Below, piece after piece: positions 34,066 through 42,847 of a stretch of 64,000 nt of DNA. The first letter of the stretch is position 1. The number at the start of each line of letters is the position of its first letter. The notes under the pieces were generated by a model. It saw only the letters and a program-made list of their open reading frames with translations, made no database searches and was not told the DNA's origin. The translations under genes and the position numbers were made by a program. Source of the stretch: a bacterium A37T11 (GTDB lineage: Bacteria; Bacteroidota; Bacteroidia; Sphingobacteriales; Sphingobacteriaceae); contig FOBR01000005.1 of NCBI GenBank assembly GCA_900109895.1, positions 222,498 through 286,497 of the forward strand, written 5' to 3'.

Positions 34066-35106
34066 ATGAATGAAATACTACAACAATTAATCACGAGCGA
34101 AAAGTTAAGTTTGAGCGCCTATGTTAATGCCTATGTCGATAGTGAAGATTCACTTGTTCATTCAATAGCTGGCTTTCAAGGCATCAAGGCTGAATTTTTT
34201 TGTAAGAGCGTTCATAGTGAAAGTGATATTATAAAATTTTTGGCTGTTTATTCTGATTTATTTTCTGTATTCATGTTGCCCAATAATACGGACGAGTATA
34301 AAATTCATTATTATCCACCAGAGGATAAGAGGACAATTACGAGAACCCTTACTTTTGATACCAGCCTATTTAACAATGCAATTCCCGAGCCTTCTCAATT
34401 TTTTCCTTCCTATGGTACACATTCAGAAAACGGTGTTAGGGACTTATTTAAGGTATTAACACCGTTAATAGAGAATCAAAAGTGTATAATACGCCCTCAA
34501 AGACTGATTTTAGTTAAAGATAAAGAGGCTTCAAACAAAATATTATACATCAATTCAGATACACCAAACAATTCTTGGGAGGTCAAGAAAGTTAACGAAG
34601 AAAATAGCTATGTAATCGCAAATGGTTTAAATACATTTCAAAGCGAATCTCTGTTGGATATAACATTACCCTTTTTAGCGAATGTTGATGTCCACTCCCT
34701 GACAGAAATATTGAAAGATGAATACGATATATTATCGACTTTCAGAGTAGAATTGAAGAAAATCATGAATTCCGCTGTTCAGAACGGGAATCAGAACTTA
34801 CGCGAAATAACAAACGACATTTTAAGGCCGAATATTGACACCATTACGAGAAAATTTAAACATTACGAAAACATGGATAGGCTAAAATCAGGCGGTGCAA
34901 TAGCTGCTTTTACACTTTCACTCATCGGTATACATATTGGAATCAATTTTAATTTTCAATCCCTTATAAGCGGCGCACTAGGTTTATTGGGGCCAACAGT
35001 ATTGGGTTTTGTTGCTACAGAAGTGTCCTTCCGAGATAGTCAGGATAAATTACGTGATAATCCGTATTTTCTCCTTTGGAAACTTAGTAAGTTCAACGGC
35101 AAATAG
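34066..35106 (+). CDS. Unknown protein with two C-terminal transmembrane helices
   Basis: The 346-residue product has no signal peptide, a cytoplasmic-looking N-terminal 270 residues with no recognised family, a coiled-coil-like stretch (about 225-275, LREITNDILRPNIDTITRKF), and two hydrophobic segments (about 280-300 and 305-325). It lies 50 bp upstream of a HamA-like nuclease gene on the same strand, so it probably belongs to that operon. Membrane-anchored effectors that kill the cell are common in defence operons, which is the inference here. Nothing shows a specific function. Confidence 0.7.
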   Translation: MNEILQQLITSEKLSLSAYVNAYVDSEDSLVHSIAGFQGIKAEFFCKSVHSESDIIKFLAVYSDLFSVFMLPNNTDEYKIHYYPPEDKRTITRTLTFDTSLFNNAIPEPSQFFPSYGTHSENGVRDLFKVLTPLIENQKCIIRPQRLILVKDKEASNKILYINSDTPNNSWEVKKVNEENSYVIANGLNTFQSESLLDITLPFLANVDVHSLTEILKDEYDILSTFRVELKKIMNSAVQNGNQNLREITNDILRPNIDTITRKFKHYENMDRLKSGGAIAAFTLSLIGIHIGINFNFQSLISGALGLLGPTVLGFVATEVSFRDSQDKLRDNPYFLLWKLSKFNGK

Positions 35107-35156
35107 CGTGAAAGAAATGAGGTAATCAGTGACCCAATATAAACCGACATAAAATT

Positions 35157-35969
35157 ATGATTGACAAATGGCTAAACTATCTTGAACGGAATCCAAATCT
35201 TTATAATACGTTTCGGTTAATTGATATTACTGAGATATGTGACCCCGATGAAGGCGTATTAGATCTTTTAGGTAGTGAACTCCTTGATTCGTATAGAAAT
35301 CTTGATTCACTGAAGAGGTTTTATGAGAATGAAAGCCCTGAAAAACTTGATAAATATATCGATGACCATATATTTCCTGCTGACCAAGGACTACCACATA
35401 ATATCGTAAAGCCGGGAGATTTTGGGGAAATTCTTGCTGCAACAATTGTCTCTTATTTCCAGGGACTGGAAGTTCCCATAAGGAAAATGAGATGGAAATT
35501 CAATAAAGATCGCTCTGTTTTCTGTACCGATATGATAGCCCATAACCCCGGTGATACGATTCATGATATTTATTATTATGAGATAAAAACCCGGCAGACT
35601 ATACAACGTAATAAGGGCAAGCATATAACGGTCATTGCTCATGACAGCCTGATGTATGATCAACAAGTGAAAAATAATAGCTTGGCGGATTTCCTTTTTA
35701 GGTACCATTCTGAAAAGGAAAACTGGGATGAAGCCGCCAAATACCATAGTATCATCCTAGAGCCTGAAAGCTATAACCTTTATTATGAACTGTTTTTTAT
35801 TATTGAACGTGATAAGTTCAAAGAGGAAATATTGGAGGATCTCCATAATCTTCCACCACAACTGGTTCCATTGAATATCACAGTGGTTTTAATAGAGAAC
35901 TTTCGAGACAAAGTAGACGAATGTTATAAGAGGGCAAGGAGAAAGGCTCATCAACATGTTTATGAATAA
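35157..35969 (+). CDS. HamA-like (DUF1837) PD-(D/E)XK nuclease
   Basis: The 270-residue protein resembles HamA of the Hachiman defence system (DUF1837). It has the conserved GDFGEILAATIV segment (about residues 86-97), an aspartate in CTDMIAHN (about 123-130) and the E-x-K active-site motif YYYEIKTR (about 138-145), consistent with the PD-(D/E)XK nuclease fold. In characterised Hachiman systems HamA nuclease activity is held in check by the HamB helicase. It is 10 bp upstream of a HamB-like gene and 50 bp downstream of a membrane-protein gene. The assignment is by motif and gene pair, without search. Confidence 0.8.
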   Translation: MIDKWLNYLERNPNLYNTFRLIDITEICDPDEGVLDLLGSELLDSYRNLDSLKRFYENESPEKLDKYIDDHIFPADQGLPHNIVKPGDFGEILAATIVSYFQGLEVPIRKMRWKFNKDRSVFCTDMIAHNPGDTIHDIYYYEIKTRQTIQRNKGKHITVIAHDSLMYDQQVKNNSLADFLFRYHSEKENWDEAAKYHSIILEPESYNLYYELFFIIERDKFKEEILEDLHNLPPQLVPLNITVVLIENFRDKVDECYKRARRKAHQHVYE

Positions 35970-35978
35970 TGAGCGTTT

Positions 35979-38900
35979 ATGAACAGGGAGCAATACGTTG
36001 AATATGTAGAGAAAAGCCTATCCGGCGTTTTAAGGGAAAGCCGTTTCGATAATCAGAAAAAACAGCTATTAGCCATACGTTTGGATGCGGTTTTCAACGC
36101 AAACTACTCTGAAGATTATTTGTGGAACCACTCTCTTTTTCTGTCAACCAATGCCTGTGTACTTCTACAGCTCAACGGAGATAAAAAGTTGGCTATTCGT
36201 TCTTTAAAAACAGCAGCAGAAGTTTTTGAGGCGCTTGGATTGACAAGTGAATCTTATGACAAGATTTTCTGTCTGATATTATCTTCCTTATGTTACGATA
36301 TTTCCGGTTACCAAGCTAGTGCTTATTGTCTTTTGAAAGACACAGAAAGCTATTTGCTAGAGACAATTGGGGAAACTGATAACAATCTTACAAGGGACAA
36401 TTACATTATCAGCCAAACAATTCATATTCTATTAAAGAAGATTCCACTTGCAAGACAACTGTTAGCCGAACAGGTTTCGGACTCCAATGGCCTCATACTT
36501 TTTAATTCTGCTATCGACAAATGGTTCGAAGTAATATTGAATGGAACCGATTTGGCTTATATGGAAGAAATTGGGGAGGTATACCGTTATTTTCTTCAAG
36601 AACAGAATGTATATATCAGCCAATTGCTATTTCTTTTAAGGGAAAGAATACGAACATTTGAAGAACGGTCGTTCTGGGATAATATTTTTAGTCGTGAAGT
36701 TATTCTGCAAAACCAGACTTGGAAGAAATATTTGAAGTTACTAGCGAATGATATCTATAGTGGGTCAAACATAAAGCCGATAGATAGGCGTATTTCGCGT
36801 TTTGAATTTTGGACTTCCCAGTTACGGGCTATTGAAGGTGGATTAATAGAAGAAGACAACAACTTCATTGTTCAAATGCCGACAAGCGCGGGGAAAACTT
36901 TTATCGCTGAATTATCCATTCTTAATGCTTTATTGAAGTATCCTGGACAACGCTGTATTTATATTGCGCCGTTCCGAGCATTGACCAATGAAAAGGAGAC
37001 AGATCTTGCAGAGTACCTATCCAAGCTGGGCTATTCTGTTTCCGCTTTATCAGGTAGCTACGAAATTGATGAATTTGAGGACATCGTTCTGGACACTACT
37101 GACGTACTTGTCGCTACCCCAGAAAAGATGGATCTATTGCTACGTCTTAACCCGAATTATTTTCTTGACGTTGCCCTGATGGTCGTCGATGAAGGCCATA
37201 TAATTGGCGACATTTCTCCTCGTGCCAGTCTGTTGGAATTTTTGATAATCAGATTGAGAATGAAGGTGCCCGGTTTACGAACACTCTTCATCTCCGCTGT
37301 CATGCCGCCGGAAAATGCAAATGAATACTCAATTTGGTTAAATGGCCAACCTGACAAGGTGCTTCGAAGCCGATTACATCGCGATGAGACGGCTGAAGAA
37401 TGGGAGCCCACAAGAAAACTCATTGGACGTTTTGACTGGATGGGAAGTAGTGGACGCATAACTTATCTGAATATGGATACAGTGAATGACGAGACCAGAA
37501 TCTCTACCCCAGCCTTTGTGCCAGGGATACTCAGACTGAATCAATATCAAGGTTTTCGTTTGGACAACAAAGCAAAGACAACTGCTGCACTGGCATACCG
37601 GCTTTCTGCCAATGGGAATACTTATGTCTATATCTCGCAAGTGAGATGGATAGAAGGAGTTGCACGTAATCTATTAAAGGTAATCGCATTGGAAGAAGCA
37701 TATAAAGACTTTCCGCTGTATTTCAGAAGATCAAAAGACAAAGAGTCGTATCATTTTTCAGCAATATGGTATGGGGAGGAGTCCTACATCACGCTTTGCA
37801 TTGAAAGGGGCATAGGCATTCATTTCGGTGATATGCCGGAACCTGTAAGGCGAGCGGTTGAAAATGATTACTCAAATGGCGTACTAAGGGTACTGCTGGC
37901 AACAAATACAGTTGGCCAAGGTATCAATTTCCCTATTAAAGTTGCTATTATCCATTCAACAATCCTTACCAGCTCCGAAGATAGGCCAAAATATCTGTCC
38001 GTTCGCGATTTCTGGAATCTCATCGGAAGAGCAGGGAGAGCAGGCAAGGAAACCGAGGGCCAGGTCGTATTCGTCGTTAATTCAAATGCCGATAAAAGAG
38101 CATTTGGACGTTTTACAAACAAAGGAAATATAGAAGAGGCTCATAGTATATTGTATCTTGTACTCACTGCTCTGGTAAATGGCAGAATAAATCAGCGAAC
38201 CTTCGAACGTCACCTAAATACTTTGGCGGAACCTTATATCCTGAGTTTGTTGGCAGAAGAAGCCGCAGAACAGGACGAACAGGTAATCATTGAACGAATG
38301 ATTGACAACAGTTTATTTAAAGTACAGGCGGATATAAGTGGTATTGACACCGCTCCTCTCAACCAATATTTCCGTGCCACTTTTGAGCGAATCAGGGATG
38401 AAGTTAATGCCGAAGAGTTAAGAATTTTTGGCATGACAGGGTTGAATCTAGAAAGCAACACCTTAATACTCAAATTTATCGAGGATAACAAAGGAGAACT
38501 TGAGGGGTATGTAGACTCCGGAAATTATGAAGGTATTTTGGAACTAATCTTTGAAGTTTTCGATATGGAACTCGATGAATTTGACTCCTATAAATTAAAC
38601 CGTACCGAAATCAAACCCTCCCAGACTCTGCCCTTAGCACTACATTGGATTGCAGGATCAGAAAGCGCGGTATTGCGAGAGGAATGGTCTAAACTTTCGA
38701 ACGATCCCAATGGGTTGTTTGTTCTGCTTGCCGATTGCTACTATTATCGCTATTGCTGGGGAATTTCATCCTTCCTTACAATAATGAGTCATGTTTTGCA
38801 GATTGAATTGACTGATCTACCAGAAAACGTGAAACATCTTTCCAGCTATTTGAAGTTTGGGGTAGATAATCCCAATGCCTGTTTGGCACGATCAATCGGA

Positions 38901-39386
38901 ATAAAGAATCGAGAGACGGCCCTGCTTCTATCTAACAGACAGCTTGGGATATCCGGCAGAGACTTCCTTAAATGGATGGCTAACTTGGAGATGGAAGATA
39001 TTGTTGCTTACGAAACTACACCGTACGAGAGTCAAAACATTCTGGAGACTGTCGCCAAGCTCAATCCGGAGCGACAAAGAACTGAATTAAACGATATCGA
39101 ATTTGAAGTGAAGGGAATAAATCATGAAAGGAGCAGAAGAGACCTTTTCTTTATCGTAGATATTGGAGACGAGCTCGAGTATGAACGGGATTCCTCAAAC
39201 CAGTATGATCCGTTTGCTATCCAGATATTAAAGGATGGGGTCCAGTTAGGATTTGTCCCGCGCGAGTTTGCAAAAATCATTGCAGTAGATATTGATTTAA
39301 ATCAAGCGGCATACGAAATTACAGTTGAAGATTATATTTCAGGTGTTGATTATGACAGAATATTTGCCCGTATGGTAAGGATCTAA
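35979..39386 (+). CDS. HamB-like SF2 helicase with C-terminal HIRAN domain
   Basis: This 1135-residue protein has an N-terminal helical region (about 1-265), a superfamily-2 DEAD/DEAH-type helicase (about 270-720) with Walker A MPTSAGKTF (about 299-307), a VVDEGH box (about 400-405), ISAVMPP motif III and GRAGRAG motif VI (about 681-687), a long helical C-terminal region, and a HIRAN domain at the end (about 1042-1127, with DSSNQYDPFAIQIL and GFVPREFAKIIA). HIRAN domains in other proteins bind 3' DNA ends or stalled forks. HamB in Hachiman surveys DNA and releases HamA when the genome is damaged. A HIRAN domain on HamB is unusual in my recollection. Confidence 0.88.
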   Translation: MNREQYVEYVEKSLSGVLRESRFDNQKKQLLAIRLDAVFNANYSEDYLWNHSLFLSTNACVLLQLNGDKKLAIRSLKTAAEVFEALGLTSESYDKIFCLILSSLCYDISGYQASAYCLLKDTESYLLETIGETDNNLTRDNYIISQTIHILLKKIPLARQLLAEQVSDSNGLILFNSAIDKWFEVILNGTDLAYMEEIGEVYRYFLQEQNVYISQLLFLLRERIRTFEERSFWDNIFSREVILQNQTWKKYLKLLANDIYSGSNIKPIDRRISRFEFWTSQLRAIEGGLIEEDNNFIVQMPTSAGKTFIAELSILNALLKYPGQRCIYIAPFRALTNEKETDLAEYLSKLGYSVSALSGSYEIDEFEDIVLDTTDVLVATPEKMDLLLRLNPNYFLDVALMVVDEGHIIGDISPRASLLEFLIIRLRMKVPGLRTLFISAVMPPENANEYSIWLNGQPDKVLRSRLHRDETAEEWEPTRKLIGRFDWMGSSGRITYLNMDTVNDETRISTPAFVPGILRLNQYQGFRLDNKAKTTAALAYRLSANGNTYVYISQVRWIEGVARNLLKVIALEEAYKDFPLYFRRSKDKESYHFSAIWYGEESYITLCIERGIGIHFGDMPEPVRRAVENDYSNGVLRVLLATNTVGQGINFPIKVAIIHSTILTSSEDRPKYLSVRDFWNLIGRAGRAGKETEGQVVFVVNSNADKRAFGRFTNKGNIEEAHSILYLVLTALVNGRINQRTFERHLNTLAEPYILSLLAEEAAEQDEQVIIERMIDNSLFKVQADISGIDTAPLNQYFRATFERIRDEVNAEELRIFGMTGLNLESNTLILKFIEDNKGELEGYVDSGNYEGILELIFEVFDMELDEFDSYKLNRTEIKPSQTLPLALHWIAGSESAVLREEWSKLSNDPNGLFVLLADCYYYRYCWGISSFLTIMSHVLQIELTDLPENVKHLSSYLKFGVDNPNACLARSIGIKNRETALLLSNRQLGISGRDFLKWMANLEMEDIVAYETTPYESQNILETVAKLNPERQRTELNDIEFEVKGINHERSRRDLFFIVDIGDELEYERDSSNQYDPFAIQILKDGVQLGFVPREFAKIIAVDIDLNQAAYEITVEDYISGVDYDRIFARMVRI

Positions 39387-39730
39387 TACATTTTGAGTAT
39401 ACCATACCGTTCATGCTGTTTCTGTAGCCACGATTTGGCTATAATTGGGTATTTTTTCGGCTTGCCCCTCCGAAATATCCACGATTTTAATGTCCTATAC
39501 AGAAAAAATGCTGTTAGGGCTGTAACGCATATTATCACCCAATCCGACACCCCGCCCCATACACCAGCAATAAAAGGAAATTTGAATATTTCCGACTGCT
39601 TACCGAGTGTAATTAGCGCGACGGTTACAATCAAAGCTACTACTAGTACCAGTGCACGATATTCTGCTACGGTTTTTGCAAAATTTCGTCCCAATCCTCG
39701 AATGGTATTTTCTATTTTTTTAGGGTTCAT
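39383..39730 (-). CDS. Small membrane protein with two hydrophobic segments
   Basis: The frame from ATG 39730 gives 115 residues with two hydrophobic segments (ALVLVVALIVTVALITLGKQ and SDWVIICVTALTAFFLYRTL) and a basic C-terminus rich in lysine and arginine. It is probably an inner-membrane protein. A plus-strand frame covers the same DNA (39393-39791) but has a less protein-like composition. The gene sits at the tail of the Abi_2 pseudogene on the same strand and ends about 4 bp inside the helicase gene's stop region, convergent with it. Function unknown. Confidence 0.55.
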   Translation of the reverse strand: MNPKKIENTIRGLGRNFAKTVAEYRALVLVVALIVTVALITLGKQSEIFKFPFIAGVWGGVSDWVIICVTALTAFFLYRTLKSWIFRRGKPKKYPIIAKSWLQKQHERYGILKMY

Positions 39731-39759
39731 AATTATATGGTTAGCTTTTTTGTTGTGGT

Positions 39760-40443
39760 TCAAATCGCCATCAATTGGCTCACCTTATTAGGCACATTGT
39801 CCACCTTCTGAAAGAAAGGCGCCAATTCAGGGTCTATCCAGGTGATCAGGTCGTATAAAATGTCACGTATATGCAGCGCTTGGGAGCAACTCACATGATG
39901 GTTATCGAAGCATAGTGGTTCGCAGTGGTTCACGCGGTTTCTGAATGCCCGTATCTGATCAAGTTTGCCTTAGATACTAGCCCGGTCTTCATGCGCAGGT
40001 TTATACGGAAAGATATGAATTGGCTGACCACTTATAAGCGCGTAATGGTGGCCCAGAAAGAACGCTAACCAAAAACCGAAAGTCTGTTCGGAGATGATCT
40101 TGCCGCTTGTTACCGGGATGCTTTTCCGTATTAGTGTATTTTCAGCTTTTTGGACGCAAGTTCGTAAGAAGAAATGCGAACGTTTTAATGACGGATGGTG
40201 CATAAAGCCGCTTTTCTGATTAATGATCCAATCGGGGTCACCGAAAAAGGCGGTCAGCTTTAGGTTGATACTGTTCCTTATCACCACCTCAAATTGTGTA
40301 ATTAGCGGATGAAACGCCTGCGCCAGCCGTATATTGGCATTGTACAGTCGTTTTGCCCTATCGGTATCATTGGCAGTTGCGCTTAAGTAGCGGTTGTATC
40401 TTGGTCGGGAGAGGTATTGGTTACGTAAAATTATTTTCTTGCT
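39760..40443 (-). pseudogene. Abi_2 (HEPN) abortive-infection protein broken by a stop codon
   Basis: One minus-strand frame, interrupted by a single TAA at 39972-39970, encodes an Abi_2 family protein. The N-terminal part has LYNANIRLAQAFHPLI, FEVVIRNSINLKL and FGFWLAFFLG; after the stop the same frame goes on with IRAFRNRVNHCEPLC, the HEPN RNase motif R-N-x-x-x-H, and ends with PNKVSQLMAI. Abi_2 (AbiD/F-like) proteins abort phage infection. The stop precedes the HEPN catalytic motif, so the product is inactive unless the stop is read through or is an error. No ATG is found for the N-terminus before the upstream stop at 40444, so the start may be a GTG at 40287 or an unusual codon. Confidence 0.75.
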
Positions 40444-40574
40444 TTAAATTAAAAAAATTGTTTTATATATGCATCATATAGACTTGGTAAAGCCTCTTTC
40501 TCTCTGTAGAAATGTAACTAAGTAGAAGAAACTGGGGTTTGCATGAACCCCTTTTTTATTTTCCATCAATACGG

Positions 40575-41087
40575 TTACTTCTTTTTCGAATATAAATTTG
40601 TACCCTTTTTGGTTGGGTGGTGTTCTATTCTCACTAAGTGCGTCATTCGTCTTAGTGCGGAATGAATAGAATTACCTTTAAACTTCCATCCAAAATTATC
40701 TCGAAAGAACTTTGTAATCTGTCGTGTTTCTTTCGGTACGTCCAAAAAATTGGTATTTAATAGCTTATACTTTATGCAATATGGGATAGAAGGCTCTTTG
40801 CTAAGAATAACATGCACCGCTGGTTCATTTTTATACTTCTCCGTAAGCTTCTCGCGCAAATTTTTAGCTGGAGTAAATGACGATTTACTTAACTCATCTA
40901 ATTTAACCTTAGTAAAATCCGATATTCCATTTAATGTGTTAATTCTAAAAGATTTTTTTCCAGATTCAATGTTAATTAATGTCGACGATGAAATATTAGC
41001 CAATAGGGCAAAATCCTTTTGAGAGAGACCCAAAGCATCTCTAAGTTCGATTACGTTAGAACTGATGAGTGAAGTTGTGTTGTCCAT
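40575..41087 (-). CDS. XRE-family HTH regulator
   Basis: The product of 170 residues has an N-terminal helix-turn-helix (about 10-60; NVIELRDALGLSQKDFALLA and NISSSTLINIESGKKSFRIN) of the XRE/Cro type. The C-terminal part (about 75-170), with PSIPYCIKYKLL and RQITKFFRDNFGWKFKGNSI, has no family that I recognise but has the winged-helix-like look of a second regulatory domain. The ATG at 41087 lies inside a perfect inverted repeat (see below), which suggests autoregulation. It may control the broken Abi_2 gene or the island. It lies 132 bp upstream of the Abi_2 frame on the same strand. Confidence 0.75.
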   Translation of the reverse strand: MDNTTSLISSNVIELRDALGLSQKDFALLANISSSTLINIESGKKSFRINTLNGISDFTKVKLDELSKSSFTPAKNLREKLTEKYKNEPAVHVILSKEPSIPYCIKYKLLNTNFLDVPKETRQITKFFRDNFGWKFKGNSIHSALRRMTHLVRIEHHPTKKGTNLYSKKK

Positions 41088-41105
41088 AATGCAAATGGAC
41101 AACAC
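41077..41105. promoter_or_regulatory. 11-bp perfect inverted repeat containing the XRE start codon
   Basis: GTGTTGTCCAT (41077-41087) and ATGGACAACAC (41095-41105) are perfect inverted arms separated by 7 nt. The ATG of the XRE gene is in the 41087-41085 triplet, so the start codon is one end of an arm. In the mRNA the arms form a hairpin that hides the start codon; as DNA it is an ideal dimer operator. Confidence 0.75.
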
Positions 41106-41119
41106 TAAATCGTGGTAAA

Positions 41120-41145
41120 TTCAATAAGTATTTGTTTTTATTGAA
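41120..41145. promoter_or_regulatory. 8-bp inverted repeat upstream of XRE gene
   Basis: TTCAATAA (41120-41127) and TTATTGAA (41138-41145) form a perfect inverted repeat with a 10-nt spacer, 33 bp upstream of the start. It may be a second operator or the promoter region. Confidence 0.5.
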
Positions 41146-41745
41146 ATGATTTTTTACATTTGTTTCGTTGATAAACAAACAATTGATTATAGAAAAGAAA
41201 TAAAACATAAAATAAGGACATATTAACGAACCCTCGTAACAGAAATCCACTAAATTTCACTATACGAGTGTGAGTAACGCGCCAAAGTCTTATCTTTGGA
41301 TACCTTATTCCTGGGGTAGGGCTGGCGCTTGCTTATTCTTTGTATAGTATCCGGTTCCGTAAGGGCCGGTAGGCAGAAAGTTGTCCCCAGGCGGCAAGTA
41401 TGCTAAGGCCGTAGTGGAGCCTCTGTTGCAAAGATAAGTGGGCAGTCAGCCCCCCTCTTTGAGGGGCAAAAATCCGACTTAGCTTCTTGGGTTCGTTATC
41501 GATCAAACGATAATGAACAAAAAAAGACCCATACCGAAAGCCCCTGTTCACTTACCTTTTAGCAAGCGGCAGGGATTTTTTTGTTTTGGGCCTGATCAAC
41601 CAACAACCCCCTGCCCATTCGACATCCTATTCGCCAAAAAGCCCAAAAACCCCATTTAAATCCTGCTTCACTTATCGGATTGCCTCCATTTTTGCGGCCA
41701 TCCAGTTTTCTTAATTCTTAATATTTTAACTTAAAATGAAACGAA
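41146..41745. other. 600-bp intergenic region with two opposed -7-like boxes
   Basis: No gene is supported. TATCTTTG occurs on the plus strand at 41291-41298 and on the minus strand at 41435-41428, facing each other. A short GC-rich hairpin CCCCTC/GAGGGG lies near 41450. A 72-codon minus frame (41333-41551) has no recognised family. Confidence 0.35.
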
Positions 41746-42837
41746 GTGAAGCAAATTTTACGCTTGGGGGAAAGCAATGGCCTATCCCCTATCAAAAGAC
41801 ACGTTCTTTATACGCTTTTAATATCTTTATATATCATTCTATTGCCAACCGGCTTTGCCCAGGCTCAATCTGCCAGCGTTAAAGACCTTGGCATCCCCGA
41901 AGGCGGCCTTAAGATCGGCGATACCATTCCTGAAGCGCTTTGGCACCTGCCCTTGCAAGTGGTCAACCATCCGGAGGGGAAGGACACCATTACCCTGAAT
42001 GACTACCGGGGGAAGTTGATCATATTGGATTTTTGGGAACGAAGTTGTGTTCCGTGTGTCAGGGCATTACCAGCACTAAACAAGCTTCAGCAGGCTAACC
42101 ATAAAAATGTCTCTATATTGCTTAGTACGCAGGACAAAGCTGATGTTACTGAAAAACTATTTGAGAAGAATACCTATTTGAAAAACTTGCAATTATCCAG
42201 TTTTGCCAACAATCCCTTGCTCTTAAAAGTTTTTCCCCATAAGGTTGTCTCCCACATTGTTTGGATAAAACCATCCGGAAAAATATTCTCCACCACCTAT
42301 AGTGACCAGATTACCCAGGCAAATATAAATGCTATATTGACTGCCAAGATCAATGGCCTGCCGCCTAAACTCGATGTCATGGCGGCAAGTACAAATGAAA
42401 TTCATGTGGGCATGCCAGCAGACGGTGTAAAACCGCCCGAGCATATCTACTTTTCCATATTGACATCAGGTATACCGGGGATCAGCTGGCCGCAGGGCCT
42501 TAGATCAACTCCTGGTAACAAGCTATTCAGGCGTTATAATTTAACGTTACTGGATATTTGTTATTTGGCCCAAGGAACATCCTCCTCTGAGGGCGTTGTA
42601 CCTCACTTTAAATTGGCTGTTAAAGATAGTTCCCGGTTTTATAAATCCCGTAATCAAATTTATTCAGCCTGGAAGGAAGAACACATGTACTGCTACATCG
42701 TCCAATTGCCGCCGGACATACCGGATAAACAGCGGCGTGAGTTCATAAAAGCAGACCTTCTTAGGTGGTTGTCCGTTTTAGGTGTTTCAATAAAACGGGA
42801 TTCCGATAATCAGTACACAATTACAGAAACCCATTAA
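41746..42837 (+). CDS. Exported thioredoxin-like (TlpA-like) protein
   Basis: The 363-residue product has an N-terminal hydrophobic segment (about 23-40, LLISLYIILLPTGFAQAQ), and a thioredoxin/AhpC-TSA-like domain (about 55-210) with GKLIILDFWERSCVPCVRALP, whose C-V-P-C motif (about residues 101-104) is the redox site. The C-terminal 150 residues have no recognised family. Such proteins reduce or oxidise exported substrates. The gene begins a three-gene set with SusC and SusD (10 and 0 bp gaps), so it probably serves the surface complex or a redox-sensitive substrate of it. The start codon is GTG at 41746; an out-of-frame ATG ten bases earlier starts only a short peptide. Confidence 0.8.
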   Translation: MKQILRLGESNGLSPIKRHVLYTLLISLYIILLPTGFAQAQSASVKDLGIPEGGLKIGDTIPEALWHLPLQVVNHPEGKDTITLNDYRGKLIILDFWERSCVPCVRALPALNKLQQANHKNVSILLSTQDKADVTEKLFEKNTYLKNLQLSSFANNPLLLKVFPHKVVSHIVWIKPSGKIFSTTYSDQITQANINAILTAKINGLPPKLDVMAASTNEIHVGMPADGVKPPEHIYFSILTSGIPGISWPQGLRSTPGNKLFRRYNLTLLDICYLAQGTSSSEGVVPHFKLAVKDSSRFYKSRNQIYSAWKEEHMYCYIVQLPPDIPDKQRREFIKADLLRWLSVLGVSIKRDSDNQYTITETH

Positions 42838-42847
42838 TTTACTACCA

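Noticed and set aside
39393..39791. Plus-strand frame of 132 codons opposite the small membrane protein gene.
   Set aside because: It is a shadow of the minus-strand frame; its composition is less protein-like and it starts inside the convergent gene's end.
41333..41551. 72-codon minus frame in the intergenic region before the TlpA gene.
   Set aside because: No family, no start signal; part of it lies in a GC-rich hairpin.
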